Source: Stenotrophomonas geniculata ATCC 19374 = JCM 13324 (GTDB taxonomy: Bacteria > Pseudomonadota > Gammaproteobacteria > Xanthomonadales > Xanthomonadaceae). Taken from it: a stretch of 64,000 nucleotides of DNA. Below, piece by piece: positions 32,531-46,072 of this stretch. Position 1 is the first letter of the stretch. Every line of letters begins with the position of its first letter. The notes beneath the pieces were generated by a model that was not told where the DNA came from, did no database searches, and saw only the letters and a list, made by a program, of their open reading frames with translations. Location: contig NZ_LLXT01000086.1 of NCBI RefSeq assembly GCF_001431625.1, forward strand, positions 1-64,000, read 5' to 3'. A program made the position numbers and the translations under genes.

Positions 32531-35524
32531 CTATGGGGTCTGTTCAAGCACCTTGGCTGTGTAGCTCAGCGGCGCCACTTCCCTTTCAAGATCCAGGTGG
32601 TAGTCGCCGAAGCGATTGATGTGGCTGGTCCGATAAGGCGACAGGCCGGCCAGGATCTCGGGCGTCAGTTCAATCCCCTCCTTCCTCATCTCGGCCAAGG
32701 TCCGGCTCATGCCTTCCACGTTGTGGAGGATGATCATGTTGGCCACCAGCTGGCTGTACTTGATGATCTTGCGCTGCTCGTGTTGGACGTTCTCAGCAAT
32801 GATCCCCTGGCTGCCAAAGAACACCCATTTCACGAAGCCGTTGTATTCCTCGCTCTTGTTGGTGGCAGCATGGATCGTTTTGCGGATCTCATTGTCATCA
32901 ATGTAGCGCAGCAAGAACAGCGTTCGAACGGCCTTGCCAAGTTCCCGGAAGGCGAAGTACAGCTTGTTCTTCCGGCTGTAGGTGCCCAGCCGGCGCAGGA
33001 TCGAGGACGCGGTGATCTTGCCCAATCGGATTGAGATCACCACCCGCAGCATGTCGTGGAGATGGGTGGCGATCAGTTGCCAGTCGATGCTGTCCCCGAA
33101 CAGTGCCTGGATGTTCTTATAAGCCCTACCCGGTTCGGGCCGAAAGAATGTCAGGTCCTTGATGTTCCGGATCCGGGGCATCAGCTGGATGCCCAGCATG
33201 TGGGCCAGGCCGAAGACCGGATAGCTTTGGGCCTGCGTGTCGCCATGGACGATCTCAGGCTGGATGTCGGAAGTGTTGGCCAACAGACCGTCGAGGATGT
33301 AGATGCCCTCGTGCACGCCACAGGGAATGAAGTGGCTGAACGGCGCTACGTATTTGTCGGACACGTGGCAGTAGCCGATGCCACCGTAGCCGCCGTAGCG
33401 GATGTGATACTCCGACAGCAGGTTGTCCTCGTAGACGCTCCACTTCGTGCCATCAGCTGATGCGCTCTTGCCGCTGCCCCAATAGCCAGGCAGGTCGAAT
33501 CTGTTGTAGGTATTGATGACCTCCACGATGGCCTTCTCAAGCACATCCTCGGTCACGTATTTCAGGTTGAGCCAAGCGACTTGGCGCCGGCTGAAGCCCT
33601 TGATCGACCGCGCCGTCTGCGTCGGCCCCAGGTTGCAGCCATAGCAGAATAGCGTGGTGATCACACGTCGGGGCAGATCTTCGACCTGGCTCTCGGTGCC
33701 GGCGATCGGGCGGAAGAAACGGTGCAGATCCAGCCATTGGCTGGCATCGATCAGGACATCGACGATGCTGGATTCTGGAAGCCGTTCGGCGATGAGGCGA
33801 TCCACCGTGGTAATCGCGCTGGAGACTTCGGCGCGTTGCCCCTTCCGCAGCACCAGGCGCCCATCCAGGATGTCCGCATGTACGTTCTCCGGGAAACGCG
33901 CGTCGACCTCATCGGCCAGGGAGGTCAGTTGTGCACGTAATCCCGCCACGAAAGACTCGGCGTCGGTGGGCAGGCCTGACACCTGGCCGTAGGCTTCCAG
34001 TTCCTGGGCCAAGGTGGCTTCATCGACCAGCTGCTCACGGTAGTCATCAAACCGTTCGCTGCTGGGAATGAAGAGATCTCCGGACTTCAGTTCGTCCTTG
34101 ACCTGCACCAGCACGGCCAGCTCGAAGTACTTACGGTGCATCCAGCCGGCGCCGGCTGCACTGGCCCGCTTGCCGAACACGTGCTGACACCAGAGCTTGG
34201 ACATCCAGTCAAAGTCCTTTTCCGGGTCCAAACCGAGGGAGGCGACCTCGATCAGCTCACGGCGCTGGTTGCGCAGCGAGAGCACCGCTGCGATCAGCGG
34301 CTCCATGCCGGCGTCGTGGCTGGTCGCCCGAAGTTTCATCAGCTCCAGCCCATTGAACAGCAGCGGCCTGACCGCGCCATAGGGCTGCAGCATGAAAGGC
34401 AGGTAGTTCTTCCCGGCGTAGGCCATATGTTCTTCGCATTCGGCCAGCAAGGTCGACACTTCCGCTTCCAGGCTGTTGTCGATGGCATCCACGCGCTGAC
34501 TATCGCTGCCGTCTAGCTGATAGGCCTGCAGGATTTCCTTGAGCTGGCCGATGAGGAAGTCGGCCCGTTTGGCATGTTCGAGCTGGTAGGCCAGCAATTT
34601 CTGCTGGGCCGTGTTCTCCAGCCCGCGCACCTGCTTGATGAACAACTCGGCTGCATCATCCAGTGTCTTGGCATGCTGGGCGCGAATGAAGATGGTGGCC
34701 AGCGCATAGCGCTTGTCCGGAGCCAGTTCGGCCAGCTCGCTGGCGTCATAGGCCCGAGCCATTGCACGGAACTGCTTGAGCTTGGGCACCGGCACATCGA
34801 TGGGAGGCAGCTGGTCGGCCAACTGCTGCAGCATGCGGATGTGCTGCAGGTAGAACCGAACTTCCTTGTTGGTGGGCCGGCCGGGCTCGCGCTTGAGTGA
34901 TTGCCAGCCGGTGAACCTGGACCCTTCCGGTGCGCGCAGCAGTTCGTCGATGAGCGTGCGCGTGGCAGGCGTCAGCGCGTGGCTGATGCTGCGGTAGTAG
35001 CCCAGATTGACCCGCTCACGGGCGCCGATGGCGGCCAGCTCCAGAGTGCGGAAACCGGGCAGTTCGTAGCGATGGTGCACCAGCTCTTCGAGCAGGACGT
35101 TCACGATGTCCGGGATGGTGTGCTTGGTCTGGGCTGCTCCGGTGGCCACTGTGTCCAGCCAAGCCAAGCCCGATTTATCCAGGGGACGTACCCCGATGAA
35201 TTGCCGAAGCTGCGGCATATGCCGGCGCTGGCTGCCGGAAGCGTCGTAGCGTTCGAGCTGGTCGGTGTCCAATACGCGCCCGAGTCGGGCGGCCTTGGCG
35301 ATGTGCTTCCGGATCCGCTCGGGTACGTCGGCCAACAGCGTGAAGTAGCCCAAGCGTTGGAAGAGCTTGAGATGAATCAGTACCGCCAGCTGCGGACCCG
35401 GCTGGGTGGTCAGCTGCTTGGCGAATGCAATCTCAGCGGCGGTCGGGGTATAGATCTCCTCCAGTTCCTTGGCGGTGGGATCAGGCTTCAGTCGCGGGTA
35501 GGCGGTCTCGTGAAGGGTAGCCAT
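32531..35524 (-). CDS. tnpA: Tn3-family transposase
   Basis: The product is 997 aa, normal for the family (950-1000 aa). The N-terminus has the DUF4158-type region (ETAYPRLKPDPTAKELEEIYTPTAAEIAFAK). The C-terminal DDE region (about residues 600-960) carries LIDASQW, the YGGYGGIGYCHVSDKYVAPFSHFI stretch, DTQAQSYPVFGLAHMLGIQLMPRIRNI, and ends RFGDYHLDLEREVAP. It makes staggered joins at the terminal repeats and moves by cointegrates. No frameshift is evident. The gene ends about 50 bp from the candidate terminal repeat and follows the recombinase gene by 24 bp on the same strand. Confidence 0.93.
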   Translation of the reverse strand: MATLHETAYPRLKPDPTAKELEEIYTPTAAEIAFAKQLTTQPGPQLAVLIHLKLFQRLGYFTLLADVPERIRKHIAKAARLGRVLDTDQLERYDASGSQRRHMPQLRQFIGVRPLDKSGLAWLDTVATGAAQTKHTIPDIVNVLLEELVHHRYELPGFRTLELAAIGARERVNLGYYRSISHALTPATRTLIDELLRAPEGSRFTGWQSLKREPGRPTNKEVRFYLQHIRMLQQLADQLPPIDVPVPKLKQFRAMARAYDASELAELAPDKRYALATIFIRAQHAKTLDDAAELFIKQVRGLENTAQQKLLAYQLEHAKRADFLIGQLKEILQAYQLDGSDSQRVDAIDNSLEAEVSTLLAECEEHMAYAGKNYLPFMLQPYGAVRPLLFNGLELMKLRATSHDAGMEPLIAAVLSLRNQRRELIEVASLGLDPEKDFDWMSKLWCQHVFGKRASAAGAGWMHRKYFELAVLVQVKDELKSGDLFIPSSERFDDYREQLVDEATLAQELEAYGQVSGLPTDAESFVAGLRAQLTSLADEVDARFPENVHADILDGRLVLRKGQRAEVSSAITTVDRLIAERLPESSIVDVLIDASQWLDLHRFFRPIAGTESQVEDLPRRVITTLFCYGCNLGPTQTARSIKGFSRRQVAWLNLKYVTEDVLEKAIVEVINTYNRFDLPGYWGSGKSASADGTKWSVYEDNLLSEYHIRYGGYGGIGYCHVSDKYVAPFSHFIPCGVHEGIYILDGLLANTSDIQPEIVHGDTQAQSYPVFGLAHMLGIQLMPRIRNIKDLTFFRPEPGRAYKNIQALFGDSIDWQLIATHLHDMLRVVISIRLGKITASSILRRLGTYSRKNKLYFAFRELGKAVRTLFLLRYIDDNEIRKTIHAATNKSEEYNGFVKWVFFGSQGIIAENVQHEQRKIIKYSQLVANMIILHNVEGMSRTLAEMRKEGIELTPEILAGLSPYRTSHINRFGDYHLDLEREVAPLSYTAKVLEQTP

Positions 35525-35548
35525 TGGATCCGGAGGGTGTGAGGGGGA

Positions 35549-36820
35549 TCAGTCCCAGTGCCGGCCGTCGTCTGTACTGAGCGACGCTTCCAGGAAGCAC
35601 TGGTGCGTATCGGCCATGCGGTGCATGTCATCGAGCAACGTGGCCAGGATTTCATCCAGATCCCTTTCGGGATCGGTGGGAGCAGTCAACTGGTACTCGC
35701 TGCTGGCGGTGTTCAGGCGCACAGCCTGGAACGGGGCCAAGCAGATCTCTTCAATTCGGCCTCGGGCCTTGGCCGCGCCGCGGCCCGTGCGGGCAAACGG
35801 GGTCAGCACCATGCGCAGGCGCAGCTGCAGGGCCGATTTGCCCTCCGGCGCCGGCAGTGCCATCGCCGGTACCGGCACGGTTGGACTGGGCAGGCTTGCT
35901 TCAATGCGGTCCCGGGCAAACGGGTCACGCCCGTCCAGGTAACGCATGGCCGACTGCACATCGCGCCAGCCCACGTACTCCATCAAGGCCTTCATGTCCC
36001 AGCCTTGGTCGTTGGCCCAGCTGGCAAAGCCGCGGCGCAACGAATGGCTGCTGTGGAGCCCCGCATCGGCAAAGCCTGCACTGGTCAGCAACTCGCGCAG
36101 CAGGCGCACCAAGCTGTTGGGATGCAGGCCTTCGGCGCTCACCTGGCCCCATTGGTTGACTGCCCGAAACACCGGCCCTTCTTGCAGGTCGGCCGCCTGC
36201 AGCCACGCCTGGGTCGCCTCCACCGGACATAACCGCGACAGCGCCGGCACCTTGTAGGTGACGCCGGCTGCTTGGCGATCACCCTTGCTGCGTGGCAAGA
36301 AGCAGGTCATCCCCTGTCCCGGCACCAGCGTGAGATGGGCCACGTCCAGACGCAGCAGTTCATCGCCACGGAATCCCCGCCAGAACCCGAGCAGCACCAG
36401 CGCTCGGTCTCGTTGATGGCGCAGCGCCGCCGGCCCATCGCCCCGGGCATGTGCCGCAGCGATCGCCGCGGCCAGCCAGTCATCGAGCTCGACCAGCCGC
36501 CGAATCTGGAGCGGCGCGGCTTGCTTGACCTGGCCCGGGTGCAGGGTCTGGATGCCTTTGAGCACCTTGCGCACCAGCGGCGATCGGGTCGGGTCGACAA
36601 AGCCGTGGTCGCGGTGCCAAGAGGCGATGGCCGCCAGACGTTGGCGGAGGGTGCTGGTCGCCAAGGTCTGCGCATAAGCGGCCAGGTACCGGGCCACGCT
36701 GTCAGGTGTCGCTGGGAGGTGGCCTTGCCATTCAACCTCGAAGTGCCGCAGCGCCGACGCATAGCTGCGCACCGTGTTCTGGCGCGTGGCCGCATCGAGG
36801 TAGCGGTCCAGTTCGGTCAC
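35549..36820 (-). CDS. Tyrosine recombinase (TnpI-like resolvase)
   Basis: The product is 423 aa from a GTG at 36820. N-terminal SAM-like domain: NTVRSYASALRHFEVEWQG. Catalytic domain: Arg in WRGFRGDELLRL, HSLRRGF box, Trp in VGWRDVQ and tyrosine in AMRYLDG. A ~90-residue C-terminal extension is not recognised. Lying just upstream of tnpA on the same strand, it is probably the TnpI-type cointegrate resolvase. The GTG overlaps the pbrR stop (GTGA), so it is translationally coupled to a metal-sensing regulator. The open frame from 37003 upstream overlaps pbrR and is a shadow. Confidence 0.85.
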   Translation of the reverse strand: MTELDRYLDAATRQNTVRSYASALRHFEVEWQGHLPATPDSVARYLAAYAQTLATSTLRQRLAAIASWHRDHGFVDPTRSPLVRKVLKGIQTLHPGQVKQAAPLQIRRLVELDDWLAAAIAAAHARGDGPAALRHQRDRALVLLGFWRGFRGDELLRLDVAHLTLVPGQGMTCFLPRSKGDRQAAGVTYKVPALSRLCPVEATQAWLQAADLQEGPVFRAVNQWGQVSAEGLHPNSLVRLLRELLTSAGFADAGLHSSHSLRRGFASWANDQGWDMKALMEYVGWRDVQSAMRYLDGRDPFARDRIEASLPSPTVPVPAMALPAPEGKSALQLRLRMVLTPFARTGRGAAKARGRIEEICLAPFQAVRLNTASSEYQLTAPTDPERDLDEILATLLDDMHRMADTHQCFLEASLSTDDGRHWD

Positions 36821-37230
36821 TGGCGCGTGGCCTCCACCGAGGTCGTCTGGCGCAGCGTCGACAGGATGGTGCATTCCGCCCGCTGCCCGCCATGGCAACT
36901 GGCAATCACCCGTTCCAGCTCGCTGGCCATGCGCTGCAGGTCGGCCATGCGGGCGCGCACGTCGGCCAGATGGCTGCGGGCCAACCGGTCCACGTCCCCG
37001 CACGAAAGCTCCTCATCGCCGGCCAGCTGCAGCAGGCTGCGGACCTCCTCCAGGCTGAAGCCCAGGTCCCGGCCACGCGCAATGAAGCGCAGCCGCTCGA
37101 TGTCGGCCGGGCCATAGACCCGGTAGCCGTTGCCCGTGCGCCCCGGGCGCGGCAGCAACCCGATCCGCTCGTAATAGCGAATCGTCTCCAAGTGGCATCC
37201 GCTGGCGTCGGCAGCCTCACTGATTTTCAT
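36817..37230 (-). CDS. pbrR: MerR-family metal regulator (PbrR/CadR-like)
   Basis: The product is 137 aa. The HTH (MKISEAADASGCHLETIRYYERIGLLPRPGRTGNGYRVY) and dimer helix are typical. Cysteines in EELSCGDVD (near residue 75) and ASCHGGQRAECTILSTL (near 115-125) match the metal-binding pattern of PbrR and CadR. It should activate the divergent pbrT promoter on binding lead (or cadmium/zinc) by twisting the 19-bp spacer promoter at 37242-37272. The frame upstream to 37809 is a shadow of pbrT. Unusually, it is followed without a gap by the tyrosine recombinase gene. Confidence 0.87.
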   Translation of the reverse strand: MKISEAADASGCHLETIRYYERIGLLPRPGRTGNGYRVYGPADIERLRFIARGRDLGFSLEEVRSLLQLAGDEELSCGDVDRLARSHLADVRARMADLQRMASELERVIASCHGGQRAECTILSTLRQTTSVEATRQ

Positions 37231-37241
37231 TCGTAGTACGC

Positions 37242-37272
37242 TTGACTCCGTAGTAGCTACGGACTTTACGCT
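37242..37272 (+). promoter_or_regulatory. MerR-type promoter/operator for pbrT
   Basis: The -35 is TTGACT (37242-37247), the -10 is TACGCT (37267-37272), and the spacer is 19 bp, longer than usual and typical of MerR-activated promoters. Inside it is the perfect dyad CCGTAG-TAG-CTACGG (37248-37262). Confidence 0.8.
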
Positions 37273-37320
37273 GAACCCGTATCCGCCGCCACTCCGGCCG
37301 CGGCGCTGCATGTGACGACC

Positions 37321-39279
37321 ATGCCACTGCCCATCGCCTTGATTCGCTACTGCCTGATTGCCTTGCTGATCGGCTGGGTTCTGCCCGCTTCTGCTCAGGC
37401 GGAGCCTGCCGCAGCAGACCTGCGCCAAACCTGGCAGATGCTCGATTACATCGCGGTCGACTACCCCGGCGCGGTCCAGGCCGGTCGCGTAATTGCCCCC
37501 AACGAATACGCCGAAATGAGCGAGTTTGCCGGCGCCGTGCGCAGTCAGCTGGCAGCATTGCCCAGTGGCCAGAACCAGCAGGAGCTGACGGCCCAGGCCG
37601 ACCGCCTGGTCCAGGCGGTGGCAGAGAAGGCCGACCCGGCGCAAGTGGCAACGTTGGCGCGCGGGCTCGGCACGACGCTGTTGGCCCGCTACCCGATCGG
37701 CGCTGTTCCGGCGAGCGCGCCGAAGACCTCCCAGGCCGCGTCCATCTACAGCCAGCAGTGCGCGGCCTGTCACGGCCCCACAGGTCACGGTGATGGCCCC
37801 GCCGCGCAAGCGTTAAGTCCGCCGCCGATCGCGTTCACCGATGCCACTCGCGCCGCGCAGCGAACGCCGCTGTCGTTGTACGAGGTCATTTCCCAGGGTG
37901 TGCCGGGTACCGGCATGGTCAGCTTCTCTGGGCTGTCAGAAAGTGATCGCTGGGCGTTGGCATTCTATGTGGGCAGCTTGGGGTACTCCTCGCAAGCCAA
38001 GGCTCAAGGTGAGGCGTTATGGCGCACCAGTGCCGAGGCCCATACGCACATTCCCTCGCTCGAAGCGCTGACACGCACGCGAGAGGCCGATCTTGCCACC
38101 ACGATGCCCGCCGATCAGGCAAACGCGATCATCGCCTACCTGCGTTCGCAGCCACAGGTAGTAAACGAAGCGGTACCAGGAGCCGATCGCTTTGCGGTGG
38201 CGCGGCAGCGACTGGCCGCCAGCCAGCGCGCTTACGCTGATGAGGACCTGGCTCAAGCCAAAAAGCTTGCGCTCTCGTCCTATCTGGATGGTGTAGAGCC
38301 GCTTGAACCCACGCTGGCCACGCGCAATCCGTCATTGCTGCGAGAGATCGAGACGGCCATGGCAGGCTACCGCGCGCAGCTGGATCAGCATGCGCCCGCG
38401 GCTGACGTTGCCGGGCAGGCAGCGCAAATTGCCCAGCTGTTTGATCGCGCGGACGTGGCGCTGCAGGACACCCGAATAGGCGCCAGCACCGCGTTTCTAG
38501 GCAGCTTTACCATCTTGGTACGCGAAGGACTGGAAGCGCTGCTGATCGTGATTGGTATCGTGGCGTTCTTGCGTAAAGCCGAGCGGTCTGATGTGTTGCC
38601 GTATGTGCATGCGGGTTGGATCTGCGCGTTGTTGGCAGGCGCAGCTACCTGGGCGGTGGCCACTTACTTTGTTGATATCAGCGGTGCGAACCGGGAAGTC
38701 ACTGAGGGCGTCTCGGCCTTGTTCGCTGCCGCTGTCCTGCTCAGCGTAGGCATCTGGATGCACCAAAAGAGCCTTGCAGGGCGGTGGCAGGAGTACCTGC
38801 ACGCCAAGCTGACGACTGCGCTGACACGGCGCTCGGCTGTTTTCCTGTTCATGCTGGCCTTTGTCGCGGTGTACCGCGAGGTGTTTGAGACGATCTTGTT
38901 CTACATCGCGATGTGGAGCGATCAGGCGTCCACCGCCATCCTCGCAGGCCTGGCGGCGGGAATCGCGGTGTTGGCTGCGGTGGCGTACTGGATGCTGCGC
39001 ATGAGCAGGCGGCTGCCGATTGGCCGGTTCTTTTCGATCAGCTCGATTCTCATCGCGGTGATGGCGGTCATCCTGATCGGTAAAGGCGTGGCCGCGTTGC
39101 AGGAAGCGGGCTGGATCTCTCAAACACCGCTCGCGTTGCCGCGCATCGAGTGGATCGGCCTGTATCCCACCTGGCAGTCGCTGCTGGCGCAGGTATTGGT
39201 AGGCACCGCCGCCATCGTGGGGTTCCTCGCCAATGCCCGTTCCGGTGTGCGTAGACAGCCAGGCGCAAACAAGCAATGA
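37321..39279 (+). CDS. pbrT: Lead-uptake protein PbrT (cytochrome c + FTR1 permease)
   Basis: The product is 652 aa from the ATG at 37321 (an in-frame GTG at 37312 is possible). A signal peptide (IALIRYCLIALLIGWVLPASAQA) is followed by a periplasmic region with a c-type haem motif CAACH (near residue 147) and a second helical segment. The C-terminal FTR1 permease (about residues 390-640) has two REGLE-like motifs, LVREGLEALL and YREVFETILFY, and seven or so hydrophobic segments. PbrT proteins import Pb(II) into the cytoplasm for handling by partner proteins. It is the first gene of the plus-strand metal operon. Confidence 0.9.
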   Translation: MPLPIALIRYCLIALLIGWVLPASAQAEPAAADLRQTWQMLDYIAVDYPGAVQAGRVIAPNEYAEMSEFAGAVRSQLAALPSGQNQQELTAQADRLVQAVAEKADPAQVATLARGLGTTLLARYPIGAVPASAPKTSQAASIYSQQCAACHGPTGHGDGPAAQALSPPPIAFTDATRAAQRTPLSLYEVISQGVPGTGMVSFSGLSESDRWALAFYVGSLGYSSQAKAQGEALWRTSAEAHTHIPSLEALTRTREADLATTMPADQANAIIAYLRSQPQVVNEAVPGADRFAVARQRLAASQRAYADEDLAQAKKLALSSYLDGVEPLEPTLATRNPSLLREIETAMAGYRAQLDQHAPAADVAGQAAQIAQLFDRADVALQDTRIGASTAFLGSFTILVREGLEALLIVIGIVAFLRKAERSDVLPYVHAGWICALLAGAATWAVATYFVDISGANREVTEGVSALFAAAVLLSVGIWMHQKSLAGRWQEYLHAKLTTALTRRSAVFLFMLAFVAVYREVFETILFYIAMWSDQASTAILAGLAAGIAVLAAVAYWMLRMSRRLPIGRFFSISSILIAVMAVILIGKGVAALQEAGWISQTPLALPRIEWIGLYPTWQSLLAQVLVGTAAIVGFLANARSGVRRQPGANKQ

Positions 39280-39303
39280 AACAACACAGCAGAGGACCAA
39301 GAC

Positions 39304-39921
39304 ATGAGTGATTGCGGGTGCCACCACGAAGCCAAGAACAAGGAGGAGCGACGCATCCTCTGGATCGCCTTGGTCCTGAATGCAGCGATGGCCGTGATCG
39401 GCGGCATTGCCGGCTGGATTGCCCATTCCACCGGGCTGCTGGCTGACGCGCTGGACATGCTGTCTGACGCCACCGCCTATGCCATTGGCCTGGTCGCTAT
39501 CGGGCGCACGGCGCGCTTCAAGGCCAACGCCGCGTGGGTCAGTGGCAGCGTGCTGCTGGTGCTGGGCGTAGGCGTGCTGGTCGAAGTCGGCCGCCGGGTG
39601 ATGTACGGCGCCGAGCCGGTCAGCGGTTGGATGATCGGTACCGCTCTGGTCTCGCTGGCCGTGAACCTGAAGGTGCTCCGTATGCTCGCCCCCTTGAAGT
39701 CTGGCGAAGTGCATCTGCGAGCGACCTGGCTGTTTACCCGCGCCGATGTGGTGGCCAACGTTGGGGTGATTCTGGCCGGCCTGTTGGTGTGGTGGCTGGC
39801 CAGCCCCTACCCGGATTTCGTGATCGGCGCCCTGATCGGCCTGTATGTGATCAAGGAGGCTTTCGAGATCTTGGGTGATGCTCGCCGGGCGCGTGCCGAC
39901 GCGCGCAAAACGCCTGCATGA
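39304..39921 (+). CDS. CDF-family cation transporter, membrane domain only
   Basis: The product is 205 aa. The N-terminus is Cys/His-rich (SDCGCHHE). Six hydrophobic segments follow the CDF pattern, with the first metal-site motif LLADALDMLSDA (D..D) and the second in FTRADVVANVG. The usual ~90-residue cytoplasmic C-terminal domain is absent; the protein ends with basic ARRARADARK. CDF proteins exchange Zn/Cd/Co for protons. It lies 24 bp after pbrT. A separate 91-aa gene at the end of the operon looks like a CDF C-terminal domain. Confidence 0.85.
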   Translation: MSDCGCHHEAKNKEERRILWIALVLNAAMAVIGGIAGWIAHSTGLLADALDMLSDATAYAIGLVAIGRTARFKANAAWVSGSVLLVLGVGVLVEVGRRVMYGAEPVSGWMIGTALVSLAVNLKVLRMLAPLKSGEVHLRATWLFTRADVVANVGVILAGLLVWWLASPYPDFVIGALIGLYVIKEAFEILGDARRARADARKTPA

Positions 39922-40274
39922 CAGCGCTTGGCCGGCTGAGCTGTGGCCTGCGCTGGCTGCTGCTGGCGCACTTGGCCGTGGGCCTTGTGACGCAGCCGGT
40001 GCTGGCAGTGGTTGGCGAGCTCCATGCTCAAACCCATCTGGCCGCGGCCGACCATGACCCGGCAGTGGCATCACCAGCTTCCGAGCGTGGCGTAGACGCC
40101 GCGCTGCACCGGCTACAGCAGCTGGTGCTGTGCTGTAGCCAGGCCGCGCCGGCTCCAGAAATAGTGTTGGCCATTGCTCATATCGGCCGGCATTGGCCGT
40201 CGGCGACAGCCCATGCGGACAGATATCGGCATGAGCACCTGCTCGCGCCGTTCCGGCCGCCGATCGCAGGGTGA
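39918..40274 (+). CDS. Small secreted protein upstream of czcC (CzcI-like position)
   Basis: The product is 118 aa; its ATG overlaps the CDF stop (ATGA). A signal-peptide-like N-terminus (LRWLLLAHLAVGLVTQPVLA) precedes a His-rich stretch (HAQTHLAAADHDP), LCCS and several later His residues (HIGRHW, HADRYRHEHLL). In Cupriavidus, czcI lies in this place and modulates the czc operon, but I see no direct sequence match, so only position and metal-ligand richness support the comparison. Confidence 0.65.
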   Translation: MTALGRLSCGLRWLLLAHLAVGLVTQPVLAVVGELHAQTHLAAADHDPAVASPASERGVDAALHRLQQLVLCCSQAAPAPEIVLAIAHIGRHWPSATAHADRYRHEHLLAPFRPPIAG

Positions 40275-40329
40275 TGCGCGCCGGCGTGCGCCGGATCCCT
40301 GTTGGCTATCGAAAATTCTGGAGTACTTC

Positions 40330-41603
40330 ATGCATGTGCGATTGGCGGCCCTGGCCGCGTGGCTACTGTTGAGCGCGGCGGCAACGCCGGCGACAGCAGA
40401 AGAGCTGATGACCTTGGACGACGCGTTTGCACGCGTGGCCCAAACCCACCCCGAGCTGCGCCTGGTCGATGCGCGAGCCACGGTGCTCGCTGCCGAGCGC
40501 GACCAGGCCGTGCAGCGGCCACCGTGGACGTTGGGGGCGGAGGTTGAAAATGCGCTGGGCACGGGCGCGGCCCGTGGCCTGGACAGCGCGGAGTTGACCT
40601 TGAGCCTGAGCTCGGTCCTGGAGCGCGGCGGCAAGCTCGACGCCCGCCGCACCTTGGCCCAAAGCCGGATTGATGCACTGGCCGTGCAGCGCGAGACCAG
40701 GCGGCTGGACCTGCTCGCCGAGACGGCGCAGCGCTATTTGGCCGTTGTCGGTGCCGACCGGCAACGCAGCCTGACGAACATGGATGTCGGCCAGCGCCAG
40801 CGGACCGTCGCCGCTGCCCGGCAGCGCCTGCAGGCTGGCGCGTCTCCCGAATCGGTGATGCTCACCGCACAAGCAGCACTGGCGAGAGCAGAGTTGACCC
40901 GTGATCGGGCCGAGCAGCAGCGCATTGCCGCCCGGCAGCACCTTGCTGCCCTCTGGGGCGAACGTGCTCCGAGCTTCGAGGTGGCCGCGGCGGATCCCAT
41001 GACCCTGCCGGCGATCGCGTCCATGCAGTCGCTGGCCGAGGAATTGGAGCGCACTCCCGAGTTGGCGCAGTTTGCCGATGCCCGCCGGATCGCGCAGGCA
41101 CGACTGCAGCTGGCGCGTTCGGCGGCCTCGCCGGACTTGTCGTGGCAGCTGGGCGTGCGCCGCCTGCAGGAGACTGACGACACCGCGCTGGTGGCCAGCC
41201 TGTCCATGCCACTGGGCAGCCGCAGCCGCGCGCAGCCGGAGATCCGCGCCGGCGAAGCCGAGCTGGAGGTTCTGACGATCGAGCGCGAGGCCAAGGGCCT
41301 GTCGCTGTATTCCACGCTGGTCGAAGCCCATGGTCGCTACACCGTGGCGCAGGCCGAGGTGGCACGGCTGCAAGGCGAGGTGCTGCCGAAGTTGGCCCGG
41401 GCTGAGAAGGCCGCCGAGCGCGCCTATCGCGCCGGCGCGATCAGCTACCTGGAATGGGCACAGCTGCAGTCCGAACGCACGGCCATGGCCCAGCAGCAGC
41501 TGGACGTGGCGCTCGATGCGCAGCGCGCCCTGATCGAAATTCAACGCCTGACCGGCCAAGCGCTTGTCGCGCCGCCGGCGGCTGCTTCCACCGGAGAGAC
41601 CCC

Positions 41604-41607
<4 letters not shown>
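40330..41607 (+). CDS. czcC: Outer-membrane factor CzcC
   Basis: The product is 425 aa with signal peptide (ALAAWLLLSAAATPATA) and two TolC-like helical-hairpin repeats; LMTLDDAFARVAQTHPELR is the typical start of the mature protein. The ATG at 40330 was chosen by its TGGAG site and by the signal peptide. It forms the outer-membrane channel of the CzcCBA efflux complex. Its stop overlaps the czcB start by 4 bp. Confidence 0.9.
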
Positions 41608-46026
<4,419 letters not shown>

Positions 46027-46038
46027 TCGCAGCCCCTG

Positions 46039-46072
46039 GCTCTATGCGTCTGCGCTGGCAGGCGCATAGAGC
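46039..46072. terminator. Hairpin between the metal operon and the Gabija-like pair
   Basis: GCTCTATGCG (46039-46048) and CGCATAGAGC (46063-46072) form a perfect 10-bp stem that overlaps the last codons of the convergent gajB-like gene. No T-tract follows, so bidirectional termination is a guess from its place between convergent operons. Confidence 0.5.
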
